Shown here in pieces: positions 47,293 to 54,822 of a stretch of DNA of 54,822 nt. The position numbers and the translations under genes were made by a program. The DNA lies in NCBI RefSeq assembly GCF_007923255.1, contig NZ_VOHJ01000019.1:1-54822 (forward strand). The letters run 5' to 3'. This stretch comes from Vulcaniibacterium thermophilum. GTDB lineage: Bacteria > Pseudomonadota > Gammaproteobacteria > Xanthomonadales > Xanthomonadaceae. The number at the start of each line of letters is the position of its first letter. The stretch's first letter is position 1. The notes beneath the pieces are model-generated. The model had not been told where the DNA came from and did not search any database. It saw only the letters and a list, made by a program, of their open reading frames with translations.

Positions 47293-48147
47293 TCACCCGA
47301 ACCGCCCGGTGATGTAGTCCTCGGTCTGCTGCCTGGTCGGCCTGGAGAAGATCATCTCGGTCGGGCCGTGCTCGATCAGATCACCGAGATACATGAACGC
47401 GGTGTAGTCGGACACGCGCGCGGCCTGCTGCATGTTGTGGGTGACGATCACGATCGTGTAGTCGAGCTTCAGCTCCTCGATCAGTTGCTCGATGCGGCTG
47501 GTGGAGATCGGATCGAGCGCCGAGGTCGGCTCGTCGAGCAGCAGCACGTCGGGCCGCAGCGCCACCGCGCGGGCGATGCACAGCCGCTGCTGCTGGCCGC
47601 CGGACAGGCCGAGCGCGCTCTGCCTGAGCTTGTCCTTCACCTCGTCCCACAGCGCGGCCTGGCGCAGCGCCTGTTCCACCCGCTCGTCCATGCGCGCCTT
47701 CGGCAGGCGCTCGTGGTGACGGATGCCGTAGGCGATGTTCTCGTAGATCGTCATCGGGAACGGCACCGGCTTCTGGAACACCATGCCGACCTTGCTGCGC
47801 AGGCGGTTCATCGGGTACTTCGGATCGAGGATGTTCTCGCCGTCCAGCAGCACCCGACCGCGCGCTTCCAGCTTCGGATAGAGCGCGTAGATGCGGTTGA
47901 ACACGCGCAACAGCGTCGACTTGCCGCACCCGGACGGGCCGATCAGCGCGGTGACGCGCTTCTCGGGGATGTCGAGGTCGATCGACTTCAGGGCGTGGAA
48001 CCGGTCGTAGTAGAAGTCCAGACCGCGCGCCGCGATCTTGACCGGCGCCGCGCCGGCGGCGGGCGCGCGCTCGGGCGTGGCGAGAGGGAGGCGGGCGTCG
48101 TTCATGGCCGGATTCCGGACGGCAGCGGGGTGGGCGAGGTCAGTCAT
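47293..48147 (-). CDS. pstB: Phosphate ABC transporter ATP-binding protein PstB
   Basis: PstB drives phosphate import through PstC/PstA. The 284-residue protein has Walker A 'GPSGCGKST', '[10 protein letters not shown]', the signature '[33 protein letters not shown]' and H-loop '[30 protein letters not shown]', all PstB-specific. ATG 48147 overlaps the pstA stop by eight bases (coupled). ATG 48105 would give a shorter, more usual N-terminus ('[12 protein letters not shown]') and is an alternative. Confidence 0.96.
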   Translation of the reverse strand: MTDLAHPAAVRNPAMNDARLPLATPERAPAAGAAPVKIAARGLDFYYDRFHALKSIDLDIPEKRVTALIGPSGCGKSTLLRVFNRIYALYPKLEARGRVLLDGENILDPKYPMNRLRSKVGMVFQKPVPFPMTIYENIAYGIRHHERLPKARMDERVEQALRQAALWDEVKDKLRQSALGLSGGQQQRLCIARAVALRPDVLLLDEPTSALDPISTSRIEQLIEELKLDYTIVIVTHNMQQAARVSDYTAFMYLGDLIEHGPTEMIFSRPTRQQTEDYITGRFG

Positions 48148-49036
48148 GGGTGATCTTGTTGCGCAGCAGGATCGCGCGGGCCAGCAGGCTGACCGCGAGC
48201 ACGAACAGGGTCAGCACGAGCGCCCCGGCCCAGGCGATCCGCTCCCAGTTCTCGTACGCGCTGCCGGCGAATTTGTACATGACCAGCGGCACCGCCGACA
48301 TCGCGCCGGTGACGTCGGTGGTCCAGAACTCGTTGCCGAACGCGGTGAACAGCAGCGGCGCGGTCTCGCCGGAGATGCGCGCCAGCGCGAGCAGCACGCC
48401 GGTGACGATGCCCGGCAGCGCCGAGCGGTACAGCACCTGCATCACCACCTTCCATTGCGGCACGCCCAGCGAGAGCGCCGCCTCGCGCATCTGCGTGGGC
48501 ACCAGCCGCAGCATCTCGTCGGTCGTGCGCACGACCACCGGCAGCACGATGAAGGCAAGCGCCACCGCGCCGGCCAGCGCCGAGAACTGCTTCTGCGGCG
48601 AGGCGATCACCGCCGACACCATCGCATACACGAACAGCCCGAGCACGATCGAAGGCGCGGACAGCAGGATGTCGTTGACGAACCGGATCGCCGTGCCGAG
48701 CCTGCGCGCACTGCCGAACTCGGCGAGCCAGGTGCCCGCGGCGATGCCCAGCGGCGTGCCGATCAGCACGCCGAGCGCGCACATCACGATGCTGCCGAAG
48801 AAGGCGTTGCGCAGGCCGCCTTCCTCGAGCGGCGGCGGCTGGTCGCGCACGAACAGATCGGCGTCGATGCCGGCGATGCCCTTGGACACCAGCGTCCACA
48901 GGATCCAGCCGAGAAAGGCCAGGCCGAACAGCGCGGCCAGGCACGCCAGCCCGACCGCGACGGCGTTCTTCAGCCGGCGCCGGCGATGCAGCGCGTCGGC
49001 GGTGCGCCAGTGGGCGGCGTCGGTGGCGGCCGTCAC
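48140..49036 (-). CDS. pstA: Phosphate ABC transporter permease PstA
   Basis: PstA forms half of the phosphate channel in the inner membrane. The 298-residue protein has about six membrane segments (about 28-49, 75-97, 120-143, 150-168, 205-225, 265-288). The ABC-permease motif is '[46 protein letters not shown]', with '[19 protein letters not shown]' typical of PstA. Start and stop overlap pstC (4 bases) and pstB (8 bases), so all are translated together. Confidence 0.95.
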   Translation of the reverse strand: MTAATDAAHWRTADALHRRRRLKNAVAVGLACLAALFGLAFLGWILWTLVSKGIAGIDADLFVRDQPPPLEEGGLRNAFFGSIVMCALGVLIGTPLGIAAGTWLAEFGSARRLGTAIRFVNDILLSAPSIVLGLFVYAMVSAVIASPQKQFSALAGAVALAFIVLPVVVRTTDEMLRLVPTQMREAALSLGVPQWKVVMQVLYRSALPGIVTGVLLALARISGETAPLLFTAFGNEFWTTDVTGAMSAVPLVMYKFAGSAYENWERIAWAGALVLTLFVLAVSLLARAILLRNKITHD

Positions 49037-49992
49037 AGCCCCTCCTTCTTCGAAAGCTTCATCAGCATCAGGCGCGCGGCGGCCAGCACCACGAAGGTGA
49101 CGATGAACAGCACGAAGCCCAGCAGGAGCAGCGCCGCGCGGTACTCCTCGGTCGCCTCGCCGAAGTCGTTGGCGATCAGCGCGGCGATGGTGGTGCTCGG
49201 CTCAAGCAGCGAGCGGGTGAACTGCACGCTGTTGCCGATCACGAACGCCACCGCCATGGTCTCGCCGAGCGCGCGCCCCAGGCCGAGGAAGATGCCGCCG
49301 ATCACCGCCGAGCGGGTGTACGGCAGCACGATGTCCCAGGTGACTTCCCACCGCGTCGAGCCGAGCGCGTAGGCCGACTCCTTCAGCCGCGACGGCACGG
49401 TCAGGAACACCTCGCGCATCACCGACGAGATGAACGGGATCACCATGATCGACAGCACGATGCCGGAGGTGAGCATGCCGGCGCCGATCGGCGGGCCCTG
49501 GAACAGCGGCCCGACCAGCGGCCAGCCGGCGGCGTGTTCGTTGAGCCACGGGATGACCGATTCGCGCATCACCGGCATGAGCACGAAGAAGCCCCACATG
49601 CCGTAGATGATCGAAGGAATGCCGGCCAGCAGCTCGATCGCGGTGCTCACCGGCCCGCGCAGCCAGCGCGGCGCGACTTCGGTCAGGAAGAAGGCGATGC
49701 CGAAACTCACCGGCACCGCGATCAGCATGGCGATCAGCGCGGTGACGATCGTGCCGTAGATCGGCACCAGCGCGCCGTAACGGTTCTCGACCGGGTTCCA
49801 GTCGGTGGAGACGAAGAAGCCGACGCCCTCGGCCGCCAGCACGCTGCGCCCGCCCCACAGCATCGACAGCGCGGCGCCGGCGAGCGCGAACATCACGAAG
49901 ATCGCGGTGGCCGCGATCAGCAGGCGGAAGACGCGATCGTGCCGCGCGTCGAGGGTGTCGCGGCGGCTGGCCGGAAGGGCGACGGCGCTCAT
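49033..49992 (-). CDS. pstC: Phosphate ABC transporter permease PstC
   Basis: PstC is the other phosphate permease subunit. The 319-residue protein shows 'RLLIAATAIFVMFALAGAALSMLWGG' at the N-terminus, 'YGALVPIYGTIVTALIAMLIAVPVSFGIAFFLTEVAP', 'AIELLAGIPSIIYGMWGFFVLMP' and the permease motif 'ALGSTRWEVTWDIVLPYTRSAVIGGIFLGLGRALGETMAVAFVIGN'. It begins 39 bases after the stop of the lipoprotein pstS and overlaps pstA by four bases. Confidence 0.95.
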   Translation of the reverse strand: MSAVALPASRRDTLDARHDRVFRLLIAATAIFVMFALAGAALSMLWGGRSVLAAEGVGFFVSTDWNPVENRYGALVPIYGTIVTALIAMLIAVPVSFGIAFFLTEVAPRWLRGPVSTAIELLAGIPSIIYGMWGFFVLMPVMRESVIPWLNEHAAGWPLVGPLFQGPPIGAGMLTSGIVLSIMVIPFISSVMREVFLTVPSRLKESAYALGSTRWEVTWDIVLPYTRSAVIGGIFLGLGRALGETMAVAFVIGNSVQFTRSLLEPSTTIAALIANDFGEATEEYRAALLLLGFVLFIVTFVVLAAARLMLMKLSKKEGL

Positions 49993-50031
49993 CGGGTCGT
50001 GATCGGCAGGCGTGATCGGCGGGACGGGCGC

Positions 50032-51117
50032 TTACTTCCGGCCGAGCTCGGCGGCCCAGTAGGCCTTCACCTGCGTCACCAGCCCGGCCGGCAACGGCAC
50101 GTAGTCGAGCGACTGCGCCTGCGGCTGCCCCTGCTCCAGCGCCCACTGGAAGAAGTCCAGCGCCGCCTTGTGGCCTGCCGGGTTCTTCGGCTCGCGATGC
50201 ATCAGGATGAAATTGGTGGCGGTGATCGGCCAGGCGTTGGCGCCGGGCGCGTCGGTGATCACCAGCTCGAAGTTCTTCACCGACGACCAGTCCGCGCTCG
50301 CGGCGGCGGCCTGGAAGCTCTCCGCGCTCGGCGTGACGAACTCCCCTGCGGCGTTCTGCAATCGGGTGAACGACATCTTGTTCTGCAACGCGTAGGCCAG
50401 TTCGACGTAGCCGATCGCGCCCTTGATCTGCTTCACGTAGGACGCCACGCCCTCGTTGCCCTTGCCGCCGACGCCGGTGGGCCAGTCGATCGTGGTGCCT
50501 TCGCCGACCTTCTGCTTCCACTCCGGGCTCACCTTCGAGAGGTAGTTCGCGAAGTTGAAGGTCGTGCCGGAGCCGTCCGAGCGGCGCACCACGGTGATCT
50601 TGGCGGCGGGCAGCGCCACGCCCGGATTGAGCTTGGCGATCGCCGGATCGTTCCAGCTCGCGATGCGACCGAGGAAGATGTCGGCGAGCACCGGGCCGGT
50701 GAGCCGCAACTGGCCCGCGCCGATCCCGTCGAGGTTGACCACCGGCACCACGCCGCCGATCGCCGAGGGGAACTGCACCAGACCCGCCTGCGCGAGCTCC
50801 TCGCTCGACAGCGGCTTGTCGCTCGATCCGAAATCCACGGTGCCGGCCTTGATCTGCGCGATGCCGCCACCGGAGCCGATCGACTGGTAGTTGATCTTGT
50901 GGCCGGTGGCCTTGTGGTAGTCGGCCGACCACTTCGAGATCAGCGGGTAGATGAAGCTCGCGCCCGCGCCGGTCACGGTCGCGGCGACCCGGTCGCCGGC
51001 GGCATCGCCCGCAGCCGGCTGGCCGGCGGTCGATGGCGCGCTGCCCTCCCGGGCGCAGCCGGAGGCGACGGCGGCAAGGGCGAGGGCGAGGACGGCGGTC
51101 CTGAGGCGGATGTTCAT
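50032..51117 (-). CDS. pstS: Phosphate-binding lipoprotein PstS (copy 1)
   Basis: This 361-residue binding protein delivers phosphate to PstCA. Its N-terminus is a lipoprotein signal with the lipobox 'VASGC' (Cys at about 21), followed by a disordered Ala/Gly/Pro linker. The PstS domain has 'VTGAGASFIYPLISKWSADYHKATGHKINYQSIGSGGGIAQIKAGTVDFGSSD', 'PVVNLDG', 'VRRSDGSGTTFNF' and 'PITATNFILM'. It is the operon-proximal copy, 39 bases before pstC. A PhoB-box-like site lies 47 bases before the start. Confidence 0.96.
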   Translation of the reverse strand: MNIRLRTAVLALALAAVASGCAREGSAPSTAGQPAAGDAAGDRVAATVTGAGASFIYPLISKWSADYHKATGHKINYQSIGSGGGIAQIKAGTVDFGSSDKPLSSEELAQAGLVQFPSAIGGVVPVVNLDGIGAGQLRLTGPVLADIFLGRIASWNDPAIAKLNPGVALPAAKITVVRRSDGSGTTFNFANYLSKVSPEWKQKVGEGTTIDWPTGVGGKGNEGVASYVKQIKGAIGYVELAYALQNKMSFTRLQNAAGEFVTPSAESFQAAAASADWSSVKNFELVITDAPGANAWPITATNFILMHREPKNPAGHKAALDFFQWALEQGQPQAQSLDYVPLPAGLVTQVKAYWAAELGRK

Positions 51118-51163
51118 GGGGGCTCCACGAGAAAGTGCCGGCGTGGCCGGATGCCTCTATGAA

Positions 51164-51181
51164 ATGATGGTTTTGTTACAG
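51164..51181 (-). promoter_or_regulatory. PhoB-box-like site upstream of the lipoprotein pstS
   Basis: On the minus strand this reads CTGTAAC-AAAA-CCATCAT, two 7-base half-sites with 11-base start-to-start spacing and an A-rich middle (consensus CTGTCAT-N4-CTGTCAY). It lies 47 bases before the pstS start, the same distance as at the other two phosphate genes nearby. Confidence 0.6.
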
Positions 51182-51284
51182 CCGGATTACGGCGCGCGCG
51201 GAATGCGCAAGTACCGGCGCCGGATGCGCCACGGCCGGACGAACGACGCCCGCGTTCGGCAGCGGGCAGGGTGAGGGCGCGAAC

Positions 51285-51315
51285 GCACGAGGCGGGCCGT
51301 GGGCCCGCCTCGTGC
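51285..51315 (-). terminator. Strong hairpin after the second pstS
   Basis: A 14-bp perfect stem GCACGAGGCGGGCC / GGCCCGCCTCGTGC with a three-base loop lies 30 bases past the stop of the second pstS. On the minus strand it is followed by GTTCGCGCC, so the T tail is short. It likely limits read-through into the lipoprotein pstS. Confidence 0.65.
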
Positions 51316-51345
51316 CGTCGATCTTCGCAGCCGTCGGGCGATGGC

Positions 51346-52365
51346 TCAGTAGGCCATGTTCGCCTGCCAGTAGGCCTCGATCTGCTTCACCAGCGAGTCC
51401 GGCAGCGGCACGTAGTCGAGCGCCTTCGCCTGCGCGTCGCCGCTGGCGTAGACCCAGCGGAAGAATTCCTTCGCGGCCTTCGCCCGCTGCGCGTTCTTCG
51501 GCTGCTTGTACATCAGGATGAAGTTGGTGGCGGTGATCGGCCACGCGTTCTCGCCCGGCGCGTTGGTCATCACCAGGTGGAAGTCGCGCGCATTGGCCCA
51601 GTCGGCGCTGGCGGCCGCGGCCTGGAACGTCTCGTCGGAGGGCAGCACGAAATTGCCGGCGGCGTTCTTCAGGCGCGCGTACGCCATCCTGTTCTGCAGC
51701 GCATACGACAGCTCGACGTAGCCGATGCCGCCCTTGATCTGCTTCACGTAGGCGGCGACGCCTTCGTTGCCCTTGCCGCCGATGCCGGTCGGCCACTTCA
51801 CCGCGGTGCCTTCGCCGACGCCCTGCTTCCACTCGGGGCTGACCTTGGAGAGGTAGTTGACGAAGTTGAAAGTGGTGCCCGAGCCATCCGAACGATGCAC
51901 GACGGTGATCTTCAGCGCCGGCAGGCTGACGCCGCGGTTGAGTTCGGCGATGCGGGCGTCGTTCCACATCGTCACCTTGCCCATGAAGATGTCGGCCAGC
52001 AGCGGACCGTCCAGCTTCAGCGCGCCGGACGCCACGCCGGGAACGTTGATGACCGGCACCACGCCGCCGATCACGGACGGGAACTGGGCGAGTCCGAACT
52101 TCGCCAGCTCCTCGGGCTTGAGCGGGGCGTCGGAGGAACCGAAATCGACCGTGCCCGCCTTGATCTGGGCGATGCCGCCGCCGGAGCCGATCGACTGGTA
52201 GTTGACCTTCCTGCCGGTCGCCTTGGCGTAGTCGGCGGACCACTTCGACATCACGGGATAGATGAACGATGCGCCGGCGCCGGTCACGTCCGCCGCGTGC
52301 GCGGTGAACGCGAACGCGCCGGCGACGACGACGGCGGCGAGACGGGTGGAGAGCGTCTTGAACAC
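51346..52365 (-). CDS. pstS: Phosphate-binding protein PstS (copy 2, soluble periplasmic)
   Basis: This 339-residue paralogue of the lipoprotein PstS has a normal signal peptide (about 1-22, 'LAAVVVAGAFAFTAHA', cleaved before AD) and no lipobox. The domain is closely similar along its full length ('VTGAGASFIYPVMSKWSADYAKATGRKVNYQSIGSGGGIAQIKAGTVDFGSSDAPL…', 'VVHRSDGSGTTFNFVNYLSKVSPEWKQ'). I chose GTG 52365, preceded by AGGAG at 7 bases; an ATG at 52416 would add an odd extension. It arose by tandem duplication and is probably a second, soluble scavenger for the same PstCAB. PhoB-box-like sites lie upstream. Confidence 0.96.
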   Translation of the reverse strand: MFKTLSTRLAAVVVAGAFAFTAHAADVTGAGASFIYPVMSKWSADYAKATGRKVNYQSIGSGGGIAQIKAGTVDFGSSDAPLKPEELAKFGLAQFPSVIGGVVPVINVPGVASGALKLDGPLLADIFMGKVTMWNDARIAELNRGVSLPALKITVVHRSDGSGTTFNFVNYLSKVSPEWKQGVGEGTAVKWPTGIGGKGNEGVAAYVKQIKGGIGYVELSYALQNRMAYARLKNAAGNFVLPSDETFQAAAASADWANARDFHLVMTNAPGENAWPITATNFILMYKQPKNAQRAKAAKEFFRWVYASGDAQAKALDYVPLPDSLVKQIEAYWQANMAY

Positions 52366-52414
52366 GAGGGACTCCTGGAGAGAAGGCGGGACAACGCCCG
52401 ACCGTCGCCATTCC

Positions 52415-52465
52415 ATAACGGTGCGATGACAGCGGCGCGTCGCTGCCGTGTCAGCCGTGTGACAC
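52415..52465 (-). promoter_or_regulatory. Tandem PhoB-box-like sites upstream of soluble pstS
   Basis: On the minus strand there are GTGTCAC-ACGG-CTGACAC (52448-52465, 6 of 7 in each half-site) and CTGTCAT-CGCA-CCGTTAT (52415-52432; the first half-site is exact). All four half-sites are in 11-base phase, as PhoB requires. The proximal site ends 50 bases before the GTG start. The distal one is also an inverted repeat (GTGTCA / TGACAC), so another dimeric regulator is possible. Confidence 0.65.
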
Positions 52466-52482
52466 GCGAGCCCGACGCCCCG

Positions 52483-52565
52483 TGGAAGCGGCTTCGGCCG
52501 CGATCACGATCGGCATGGACGCCGGCATCCGTCGAAACGGATCCCGGCATTCGCCGGGATGGCGG
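52483..52565. repeat. Repeat elements between the porin and pstS genes
   Basis: GGAAGCGGCTTCGGCCGCGATC (52484-52505) is a copy of the AGGAGCGGCTTC family. CATGGACGCCGGCATCCG and ATCCCGGCATTCGCCGGGATGGCGGG (52514-52565) belong to the CCCGGC-GCCGGG family. The 342-base gap 52366-52707 otherwise holds the Pho sites and the porin terminator; no gene is seen. Confidence 0.65.
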
Positions 52566-52651
52566 GCGGAAAGTTCACCGGGATGACGCGCGGGCAAACG
52601 ACCGTCGCGGCGCTACGCGCCGTCGCGGCCGAGGACGTCGGCAATCACCCC

Positions 52652-52681
52652 ACGAAGAAGGGCGCGGCCTGCGCCGCGCCC
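52652..52681 (-). terminator. Intrinsic terminator after the phosphate porin gene
   Basis: A 9-bp stem GGGCGCGGC / GCCGCGCCC with a CTGC loop (52660-52681) is followed on the minus strand by TTCTTCGT. It lies 26 bases past the porin stop. Confidence 0.8.
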
Positions 52682-52707
52682 CGTTCGTCATCCGCAGAGA
52701 GGGATGC

Positions 52708-53934
52708 TCACCAGTAGAACTGCACGCGCGCTTCCAGGATGTCCGGATCGTCCGACTGCACGCGGCGCACGCTGCTCTGGTAGCGCTCGCCGTCCACGCG
52801 CACGTAGTTCAGCATGAACTTGAAGTTGGAGCGCCAGTACCAGTTCACGCCGACCGTCCAGGCGTCGAACTTGCCGCCGAGCACGCCGTCCACCACCGGT
52901 GCGCCGGTCGGCGTGGCCGGCGGCAGCAGGCTGCCGTCGTCGAGGTCGATGCTGTCGTAGCGCAGGCCCACCTGCCACATGCCGGTGGCCGGCTCGGCGG
53001 GCAGCGGCGTGGTCGGCACGCCGCCCTTGTAGCCCCAGGTCTCGCCGGTGACGTTCCACACGCCGCTGACGTACCAGCTATCGCCGTCGAAATCGCGCGA
53101 CTGGCGCACGTTGCCGTTGTCGTAGCGATCGAACGACGCGCGCATGTACTCCGCTTGGACCTTGAAGGCGTTCATCACCCACATCGCCTCGGCGCCGATC
53201 GTCTTCTGCCGGTCGACGTTGGTGAGGTTGCCGCTGTCGACGATGCGCGCGCCGGCGAGGTCGGCCTGCGGGCGGGTGCGGATGCGCGCGGTATCGCTGT
53301 CGGTATCCATATCCACGTAGGACAGGCCCAGGTGCAGCAGGCTGCCGCTCTCGTTGATCGGCGCCCAGTAGCCGCGCACGCCGTAGCCCGAACCGTGCGC
53401 GAGGTTGCGCGTCAGCTCGCGGCCGAAGTAGCTGGCGGTCACGCCCCAGTCGCCGCTGCCGTAGCCGTACGCGACGCCGAGCCGGCGGGCCACGCCGAAG
53501 GTGTTGGTCACCGCGGCCTTGGAGATGAAGTCGTTGTTCTTGGTCGAGGACAGTTCCTCGAGGCTGTTCGGCTGCTTGAACTGGCCGATCTGCACGAAAT
53601 GGTTGCTGTCGCCGCCGATCTTGTACTTGGCGTTGACGTCGAGCCACTTGTCGGCCTTGGCGTCGTAGCCGAGCACCCATTCGACGTTGCCCGGGCCCTT
53701 GCCCTTCAGCACCAGCTCGGCGCGGCGCAGCTCGTTGTCGGCCTCGTCGCCGTCGTGGCCGTCGGCGTTGAGGTTGGTGAAGTCGCTGTCGAAGTCGTTG
53801 TAGTCGGCCTGCACCAGGCCCTCGAACGAAATCTCCGAGCCGGCGATCACGTCGATGGCGACCTCGGCGTGCGCGACCGGCGCGGCGAGCAGGGCGAGCA
53901 GGGCGAGCGAGAGGGGGTTACGCATCGGTTTCAT
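52708..53934 (-). CDS. Phosphate-selective porin, OprP/OprO family
   Basis: This 408-residue outer-membrane porin has a signal peptide (about 1-23, 'LSLALLALLAAPVAHA'). Its 16-strand barrel pattern of alternating residues is typical of OprP/OprO: 'FEGLVQADYNDFDSDF', 'DEADNELRRAELVLKGKGPGNVEWVLGYDAKADKWLDVNAKYKI', 'QIGQFKQPNSLEELSSTKNNDFISKAAVTNTFGVARRLGVAY', and a C-terminal strand ending in Trp ('EARVQFYW'). It would let phosphate or polyphosphate cross the outer membrane ahead of PstS. ATG 53934 is chosen; ATG 53925 is close. A PhoB-box-like site lies 49 bases upstream. Confidence 0.92.
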   Translation of the reverse strand: MKPMRNPLSLALLALLAAPVAHAEVAIDVIAGSEISFEGLVQADYNDFDSDFTNLNADGHDGDEADNELRRAELVLKGKGPGNVEWVLGYDAKADKWLDVNAKYKIGGDSNHFVQIGQFKQPNSLEELSSTKNNDFISKAAVTNTFGVARRLGVAYGYGSGDWGVTASYFGRELTRNLAHGSGYGVRGYWAPINESGSLLHLGLSYVDMDTDSDTARIRTRPQADLAGARIVDSGNLTNVDRQKTIGAEAMWVMNAFKVQAEYMRASFDRYDNGNVRQSRDFDGDSWYVSGVWNVTGETWGYKGGVPTTPLPAEPATGMWQVGLRYDSIDLDDGSLLPPATPTGAPVVDGVLGGKFDAWTVGVNWYWRSNFKFMLNYVRVDGERYQSSVRRVQSDDPDILEARVQFYW

Positions 53935-53982
53935 GGAGGGCCCTGAAGGCATGGAAAGACGGGCGCAGGGTAGGGGGTGAAA

Positions 53983-54000
53983 ATGGCGTTAATGTGACAG
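53983..54000 (-). promoter_or_regulatory. PhoB-box-like site upstream of the phosphate porin
   Basis: On the minus strand this reads CTGTCAC-ATTA-ACGCCAT: the first half-site is exact, the second partial, with 11-base spacing and an AT-rich spacer. The site is 49 bases before the porin start. Confidence 0.55.
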
Positions 54001-54038
54001 GCGGTCGCATTGCGGTCATGCGCGCGCAACGCGGCGGC

Positions 54039-54791
54039 TCAGGCATCCCGCAGCGGCGGCGGCGCCGGCTCGCCCGGCGTTTTGTCCGGATACCGGCACA
54101 GATCGCGGATCGGGCAATGCGGGCAATCCGGCACGCGCGCCTTGCAGGTGTAGCGGCCGTGCAGGATCAACCAGTGGTGCGCGTCCTGCAGGTATTCGCG
54201 CGGCACCACTCGCAGCAGTTCGTCCTCGACCTCGCGCACGTTGCGGCCGGGCGCCAGGCCCGTGCGGTTGGCGACGCGGAAGATATGCGTGTCCACCGCC
54301 ATCGTCGGCTCGCCGAAGGCGGTGTTGAGCACCACGTTCGCCGTCTTGCGTCCCACGCCCGGCAGCGCCTCGAGTTCCTCGCGCGTGCGCGGCACCTCGC
54401 CGCCGTGCCTGGCGATCAACTGCTCGCACAGGGCGATCACGTTGACCGCCTTGGTGTTGTATAGGCCGATGGTGGCGATGTACGGCTTCAGGCCGTCGAC
54501 GCCGAGCGCGGCGATCGCCTGCGGCGTGTTGGCGACCGGAAACAGGCGGCGCGTGGCTTTGTTGACGCCCACGTCGGTTGCCTGTGCCGAGAGCACCACC
54601 GCGACCAGCAGCTCGAACGGTGTGCGGTACTCCAGCTCGGTGGTCGGATGCGGGTTCAGCTCGCGCAGCCGCGCGAACATCCGCTCGACGTCGGCGGCCG
54701 GCATCCGCGCCGGACGGCGGCCCCGCCCGCGCGGACGCGACGGTGCGGCCGGCGCCTGCGCGGCGCCGCGACGGGGGCGCGCGGGCGTCAT
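54039..54791 (-). CDS. nth: Endonuclease III
   Basis: Nth removes oxidised pyrimidines by its glycosylase and AP-lyase activities. The 250-residue protein has the helix-hairpin-helix 'LEALPGVGRKTANVVLNTAF' with the catalytic Lys, 'MAVDTHIFRVANRTGL' with the catalytic Asp, and the 4Fe-4S motif C-x6-C-x2-C-x5-C in 'CKARVPDCPHCPIRDLC'. ATG 54791 includes a 29-residue basic Pro/Arg extension; ATG 54704 ('MPAADVERMFARL') gives a product of the usual length (about 221) and may be the true start. The last 31 bases of the window are too short to assign. Confidence 0.95.
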   Translation of the reverse strand: MTPARPRRGAAQAPAAPSRPRGRGRRPARMPAADVERMFARLRELNPHPTTELEYRTPFELLVAVVLSAQATDVGVNKATRRLFPVANTPQAIAALGVDGLKPYIATIGLYNTKAVNVIALCEQLIARHGGEVPRTREELEALPGVGRKTANVVLNTAFGEPTMAVDTHIFRVANRTGLAPGRNVREVEDELLRVVPREYLQDAHHWLILHGRYTCKARVPDCPHCPIRDLCRYPDKTPGEPAPPPLRDA

Positions 54792-54822
54792 GGCTTGCGG
54801 CTGCCGGCCCGGGCCAGCGCTC

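Overview
The window looks like a chromosomal segment of a high-GC gammaproteobacterium of the Xanthomonadaceae/Lysobacteraceae type (Lysobacter, Luteimonas or a relative). I base this on the very GC-rich codon usage, housekeeping neighbourhoods I associate with that group (yhbY / rlmE-ftsH-folP, maf-rng-yhdP-tldD, darP / pmbA, accA-tilS, pst-phoU) and several families of short intergenic palindromes typical of those genomes. The genus is an inference. I see no phage, integrase, transposase, rRNA or CRISPR array. Most of the window is ordinary core genome with a few accessory loci.

Layout. 1-700: 3' end of an NlpD-type M23 peptidase whose last codons and terminator hairpin are duplicated just downstream. 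0.9-5.7 kb: an Mth938-like protein and YhbY (minus), divergent from rlmE, ftsH and folP (plus). 5.9-10.1 kb: a large autotransporter with a Pro-Gly-Asn repeat linker and a TonB-like protein, both minus. 10.5-11.5 kb: a SIMPL-domain protein and a small ORF. 11.6-19.2 kb: maf, rng, yhdP and tldD. 19.3-21.8 kb: darP, pmbA and a DUF4870 protein. 21.9-25.4 kb: ispA, xseB, tilS and accA (minus). 25.6-32.4 kb: small secreted or unknown proteins, yggX, a penicillin-acylase-family hydrolase, asnB with a possible attenuator leader, and a thiopurine methyltransferase. 32.6-39.2 kb: parC, tRNA-Leu(CAG) and a seven-PAS hybrid histidine kinase. 39.4-44 kb: rnr, rlmB, a small membrane protein and rnt.

44.1-46.3 kb is the most interesting locus: a translationally coupled hvfA-hvfB-hvfC operon. 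HvfB is an MNIO (DUF692) enzyme and HvfC a DUF2063 partner. The secreted precursor HvfA has eleven EGKCG motifs in four clusters and two complete EF-hand loops inserted between the first and second clusters. This suggests a periplasmic peptide combining modified cysteines that bind a soft metal (probably copper) with calcium-type sites.

46.4-54 kb is a phosphate-starvation region: phoU, pstB, pstA, pstC, a lipoprotein pstS, a second soluble pstS and an OprP/OprO-type porin, all minus. PhoB-box-like direct repeats with 11-base spacing lie 47-50 bases upstream of the start codons of both pstS genes and the porin gene, so the three are probably co-regulated. The window ends with nth (endonuclease III).
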